Below are positions 59,689-64,000 of a stretch of 64,000 nt of DNA, piece by piece. Under the pieces are notes generated by a model that did no database searches, had not been told where the DNA came from, and saw nothing but the letters and a program-made list of their open reading frames with translations. This DNA comes from Arabidopsis thaliana. Taxonomy: Eukaryota; Streptophyta; Magnoliopsida; Brassicales; Brassicaceae. The stretch's first letter is position 1. Every line of letters begins with the position of its first letter. The position numbers were made by a program, and so were the translations under genes. The stretch spans positions 23,235,971-23,299,970 of the forward strand of contig NC_003070.9 of NCBI RefSeq assembly GCF_000001735.4, given 5' to 3'.

Positions 59689-61287
59689 GAGAATATTACA
59701 CTCTTAGACACTTTTTTAAAACTTATTCCGTGTTTAGGCACTTCCAAAAGAGTAGACACTTTCTCTATGTTTTTTTACTAAAATACCCTATTAACTAAAC
59801 TACTCTCTTAATCCTTAATCCACGTTCTCTCTCTCTCTCTTTCTTTCTCTCTCTCTTCATCTTTGTAAACAACTTTAGTTGCGTCTACTTCAATGGAATT
59901 GTTCAAAATAGACAGTTCTCAAAAAAAGTTATTTGTTGGATGTTCAAAATAGCCGATCTCCTTATAATTATTTGTTGAATCCACTCACTCATTTCTTTAT
60001 TTTAGTATTTTAGATGCTATGGAGTTCTTCTTTCAGTTAAAGGATTTGGTATTCAAATTTTGCAGAATTTGAGATTTCTATATTGTAGAATTACTCGGAT
60101 TGTTGTGAGATTATGGATTGATTGGAGAGTTCGATATTTTATTCGTTTTCACTGATTGTAGATTGTGATTTATTTTGCAATTTAAATCTTTGTTTTGACA
60201 TAAATTTGAGATTCAGTTCTTTAAGAAACTTCTTCTTCTTCAACAATGGCGGCTTGATTTGATTTTTGCTCTCTCTCATGTATCAAACTCGTTTCATCTA
60301 CGTAGCATCGAGATTCCAGTTAATCGAATCTCCTATTATCATGGACATGCTATATAGAATGGATATAAATCAGTAAAAAGGTTTTCGAATGGATATATTT
60401 AAATGGATTTGTTATTATGGACACCAAAAAATTGTTTGTTGATTTTTTTTTTCAGTTTGCAGAAACCTCCACCTTTAAGACCTTATGGACATGAAACTTT
60501 GGTTTCTTTACAAAACACGGTTAATCGAATCTCCTGTTATTATTGACATGGTATATAGAATGGATACGGATCAGTAGAAAAGTTTCTGAATGGATATATT
60601 TAAATGGACTCGTTATTATGGATACCAAAAAATTGTTTGTTGATTTTTCTTTCAGTTTGCAGAGACCTCCACCTTCAAGACCTTATGGACATGAAACTTT
60701 GGTTTCTTTACAAACCACAGTTAATCGAATATCCTGTTATTATGGACATGATATATAGATTGAATATGGATCAGTAAAAAGGTTTCCGAATGGATATATT
60801 TAAATGGACTCGTTATTATGGACACCAAAAAATTGTTTGTTGATCTTTTTTACAGTTTGCAGAGATCTCCACCTCTAAGACCTTATGAACATAGAAATTT
60901 TACCAAATTCCTAAGATAATCGAGATCGAATTGTTTAAGAAAATTCTCCCATTTATTTGCAGAATCGGTACCATCGATTTTTGGTGAGCCGCCGCCATAA
61001 TCGATAAGAGGAATCGAGCCTAGAAGTTATGGAGACGTGGAGAGAGAAAGGCACTACAAATCATGAAAGGGGGAGAGAGAGAGAGAGATTTCTTTTATTT
61101 TGCGTAAGGATTGTGGAAGAGAGAGAAAATGTTTAATTTGTATTAAATTTTAAAATAAAAGTAGTTGGTTAAATTAAAGGTAAAAATGTCTTTAAAAAAG
61201 TCAAATAATAGAAAAAGTGTCCTCTCCCTTATAAGTGTCTCAAAAGGAATAAGATTATTTTAAAGTGCCTAAACGTGTCACATTCCC
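59689..61287. mobile_element. Non-autonomous Mutator-like element (MULE) nested in the LINE
   Basis: A 1,599-bp insertion flanked by a 9-bp target-site duplication ATAAAATTT (59680-59688 and 61288-61296), the length made by Mutator transposases. The ends are inverted repeats of roughly 80 bp that align without gaps. The left starts GAGAATATTACACTCTTAG and the right, reverse-complemented, GGGAATGTGACACGTTTAG. Both then carry CACTTT, TTATTCC, AG-CACTT and GACACTTT blocks at the same positions. The interior has no transposase, only three tandem copies of a unit of about 200 bp. Confidence 0.88.
60320..60920 (+). repeat. Three tandem 200-bp repeats inside the MULE
   Basis: Units start at TTAATCGAAT: 60320, 60521 and 60721 (periods 201 and 200). 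Each contains GAATGGATATATTTAAATGG, CACCAAAAAATTGTTTGTTG, CAGTTTGCAGA and CTCCACCT then AAGACCTTATG blocks, with about 5-10% divergence. The third copy fades near 60920. Confidence 0.9.
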
Positions 61288-61497
61288 ATAAAATTTTACA
61301 TTCTTTCAAAAAAAAAAGAAAACGCGAACCGGCCGGTAATCACCAAATAACATTAAAATAACTAAACCGGTTTGGCATTCACTCTCTTCCTCTCTGAGAG
61401 TCTCAGACTCACACACAGTGGTGGTTCGTTTAGGGTATTTGTTGAATTTTTCAGAGCTTCCGAATCAGAGAGATTGAGAAGAAATCAAATAGAGAAA

Positions 61498-61821
61498 ATG
61501 ATGTTATCGTTTGCGATTGCATATACAGCGAAGAGATTTGTTCATCGGAGTCTTGTGGTGAGAGGTAATGCTGCAACTGTTTCTCCCTCTTTTTCCTTTT
61601 GCCGGAGAAGAGCTTTCTCTGGTAAGACTAGTTATGATTACAGAGAGAAACTGAGTAGAAATGGGCTGACTGAATTAAAGTTAGATGACGCTGTTGCTCT
61701 GTTCGGTGAAATGGTCAAGTCTCGTCCTTTACCTTCCATTGTTGAGTTCAATAAATTGTTGAGTGCCATTGCTAAGATGAACAAGTTTGATCTTGTCATC
61801 TCTCTCGGCAAAAAGCAATAA
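61498..61821 (+). pseudogene. RFL-type PPR 5' fragment fused upstream of a methyltransferase
   Basis: An open frame of 107 residues encodes a mitochondrial presequence ([20 protein letters not shown]) and the first PPR motifs ([39 protein letters not shown]). It matches the start of the PPR gene at 63090 nearly base for base up to 61809 (63407 in the other copy). There the homology stops abruptly, and KKQ-TAA follows. The TAA at 61819-61821 directly abuts the methyltransferase ATG in the same frame. The remaining PPR repeats are missing. Confidence 0.85.
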
Positions 61822-62566
61822 ATGAGGGTTTTCGAACTCATTGGTTCGAACGAACAATTCGCTGAAATGTTTAACCGGACAATGTCGGAAGCTTCCACAT
61901 TGATTATGAAGAAGGTTTTAGAAGTTTACAAAGGATTCGAAGATGTAAATACTTTGGTGGATGTGGGAGGAGGAATTGGAACAATCATAGGTCAAGTGAC
62001 TTCCAAGTATCCTCATATTAAAGGCATCAATTTCGATCTAGCATCGGTTTTAGCCCATGCTCCTTTTAATAAAGGTACACGGCCACTAAGTGATAATTAA
62101 AATTAAAAAGTTACCGCTCTTAAAATTATCATATTACTCTTGCTCAATATTACATATAGGAGTGGAGCATGTTTCAGGAGATATGTTTAAAGAAATTCCA
62201 AAAGGAGATGCCATCTTCATGAAAGTAAGTAGAAAATGAAATGGTTAATGATTGACACTTTGACAGTGGATACTACATGATTGGACTGACGAAGATTGTG
62301 TAAAGATCCTAAAAAATTATTGGAAAAGTCTTCCCGAGAAAGGAAAAGTGATAATAGTCGAGGTGGTTACGCCCGAGGAACCAAAGATTAACGACATTTC
62401 TTCTAACATTGTGTTCGGTATGGACATGCTGATGTTAGCAGTAAGCTCAGGTGGTAAGGAGAGGTCTCTTTCCCAATTCGAGACTCTAGCCTCTGATTCG
62501 GGTTTTCTTCGTTGTGAAATCATTTGTCATGCCTTCTCATATAGTGTTATCGAATTACACAAATAG
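61822..62566 (+). CDS. Truncated COMT-like O-methyltransferase
   Basis: Three exons, 61822-62074, 62160-62224 and 62267-62566, give 205 residues. This is the C-terminal SAM-binding half of a plant type-1 O-methyltransferase, which normally has about 360-380 residues. Present: the SAM glycine loop [10 protein letters not shown] of [12 protein letters not shown], the catalytic His in [11 protein letters not shown], and the end [20 protein letters not shown]. Missing: the N-terminal dimerisation domain that builds the substrate pocket, replaced by a PPR 5' fragment in the same frame behind one stop codon. Activity is doubtful. Known to me as AT1G62900. The PPR promoter probably drives transcription of the unit. 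Confidence 0.8.
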
Positions 62567-63089
62567 GCTCGACATTTTACCAACAAAAATTACGATTCAT
62601 CTCTCGTACAGTCGTACTTGCGGAGACTATATAGAGTGGTTGTAATGTGTAAAATAATCTGTGTATTGTTTTTTTTATTTATGTGATTTAAACAAATAGC
62701 ATGGTATTATATAAAAAACAATGTGTTGATATACCAAATTGGTTAGGATTAAGCTTCAAAGATAATGCATTGAGATCAGTCAGTTCAGTTTTTCAAGACT
62801 AGTTGTATATGGAAACAGAAGTAGAGTAAAATAACAGCCATCACCAATTTTTTCCACAATTCTTATCTCTTGCTTGTAAATCCGGTTTGAGACTGTACTT
62901 AGTACTACTGATTGAGATCAATGCAAAAGATTTTCTCACAAAATAAACCGGTTAGGTAATAAGTTCTAAACCAGAACCCCACCGGTTTGCATATCTCATC
63001 CCTCCGTGTAGGGTTTTGCGATTTCCAGAGAGAGAGAGAGTGAGACTGAGATTGAAGTCTCCTGAATCAGCTGAAGCCAAATCGATAAG
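62567..63089 (+). other. Spacer and promoter of the right-hand PPR gene
   Basis: Methyltransferase 3' flank and PPR promoter and leader. A GA-rich leader is at 63029-63060. No separate feature is seen. Confidence 0.55.
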
Positions 63090-64000
63090 ATGCAGAGATC
63101 GATTTCATTGACGGCCAAAAGATTGTTTGTTCATTGGAATCTCCAGGGGATAGGTAATCCTCCAACTGTTCCTTCTTTCTTCAATCTTTGCGGTTCCGGT
63201 TGCTGGGAACGATCTTTTGCTAGTGCTAGTGGTGATTACAGAGAGATATTGAGAAATAGGCTAAGTGATATTATTAAGGTAGATGATGCGGTTGATCTGT
63301 TCGGTGACATGGTCAAGTCTCGTCCATTTCCTTCCATTGTTGAATTCAATAAACTGTTGAGTGCCGTTGCTAAGATGAACAAGTTTGAACTTGTCATCTC
63401 TCTCGGCGAGCAGATGCAAACTTTGGGAATTTCACATGATCTTTACACATACAGTATTTTCATCAACTGCTTTTGCCGACGCTCTCAGCTCTCTCTTGCT
63501 TTAGCTGTTCTTGCCAAGATGATGAAACTCGGCTATGAGCCCGATATTGTCACGCTTTCTTCGCTGCTCAATGGCTACTGTCACAGTAAGAGGATTTCTG
63601 ATGCCGTAGCTTTGGTTGATCAAATGGTCGAAATGGGATATAAACCTGATACCTTTACATTCACAACTCTAATTCATGGACTTTTTCTTCACAACAAAGC
63701 TTCAGAAGCAGTGGCTTTAGTTGATCAAATGGTTCAAAGAGGATGTCAACCAGATCTGGTTACTTATGGTACCGTAGTAAACGGATTATGTAAGAGAGGT
63801 GATATTGATTTGGCTTTGAGTTTGTTAAAGAAGATGGAGAAAGGGAAAATAGAGGCTGATGTTGTGATCTACAACACAATCATTGATGGTCTTTGCAAAT
63901 ACAAACATATGGATGATGCACTCAATCTGTTCACTGAAATGGATAACAAAGGTATTAGACCAGATGTTTTTACCTACAGCTCCCTCATAAGTTGCCTTTG
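63090..64000 (+). CDS. RFL-type P-class PPR protein (partial, runs off the window)
   Basis: Starts [16 protein letters not shown] at 63090 and stays open to the right edge (303 codons). A basic, acid-poor presequence suggests mitochondria. From about residue 70, 35-residue PPR motifs follow in tandem ([89 protein letters not shown]). P-class repeats of this restorer-of-fertility-like clade bind single-stranded mitochondrial RNA, one base per repeat, and typically direct 5'-end processing. By position it is AT1G62910, first of the cluster that contains RPF genes. The intact frame contrasts with the two broken relatives in the window. Confidence 0.93.

Larger units (their letters stand above)
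58951..61317 (+). mobile_element. 5'-truncated LINE with poly(A) tail, interrupted by a MULE
   Basis: The element is bounded by 12-bp direct repeats GAAAACGCGAAC at 58939-58950 and 61318-61329. An open frame from the left end to the stop at 59594 encodes the C-terminal part of a plant L1 ORF2: the zinc-binding RT region (YSFLLWLTIQNRLSTGD, CTLCGNAEET, FFSCHY) and VYHIWRERNARRHG. The 3' UTR runs to 59688 and, after removing the MULE insertion, continues at 61297 to a poly(A) tail at 61307-61317. All LINE domains upstream are missing. Confidence 0.9.

Overview
The window is nuclear DNA of a flowering plant. Genes carry GT-AG introns, the spacers are AT-rich, and plant-only families are present (PMEI, lipid-transfer proteins, restorer-like PPRs). 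From memory of the proteins and their order I place it on Arabidopsis thaliana chromosome 1, about AT1G62750 to AT1G62910. Locus names are recollection. Exon limits were read from splice signals and reading frame, and every complete model closes in frame.

Layout. 0-3 kb: first exon of plastid elongation factor G (SCO1, minus) and a Ser/Pro-rich pectin methylesterase inhibitor. 4-7 kb: a hAT transposase pseudogene. 10-11.3 kb: a second PMEI (PMEI9) and a TRIM-like miniature retrotransposon. 13-17.5 kb: a plastid coiled-coil protein and a GPI-anchored lipid-transfer protein. 18-26 kb: cytosolic aspartate aminotransferase ASP4 (12 exons), an RRM pseudogene and copper amine oxidase CuAO1 (7 exons). 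27.8-31.2 kb: calmodulin-like CML14 and the intronless histone demethylase LDL1. 31.5-33 kb: a LINE fragment between two copies of a diverged direct repeat. 35.5-38.3 kb: a DUF1442 gene convergent with an organellar ICT1-like release factor that uses a GC-AG intron. 38.7-41 kb: a frameshifted PPR pseudogene. 44.4-45.7 kb: a Sadhu-like retroposon with a 17-bp target-site duplication. 48.2-50.5 kb: a domesticated hAT/BED gene. 56.1-58.7 kb: cornichon and the tiny TFIIH subunit TFB5. 58.9-61.3 kb: a LINE fragment interrupted by a MULE. 61.5-62.6 kb: a PPR-methyltransferase chimera. From 63.1 kb: a PPR gene leaving the right edge.

Most genes are unrelated housekeeping or signalling loci; no operon-like or defence system is visible. 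The coherent themes are repeated PPR/RFL duplication and decay, and layered transposon insertions that can be ordered by their target-site duplications. Least ordinary: the in-frame PPR/O-methyltransferase chimera split by one stop codon, the nested MULE-in-LINE, the GC-AG intron, the TRIM-like element, and a long imperfect hairpin in the last ASP4 intron.
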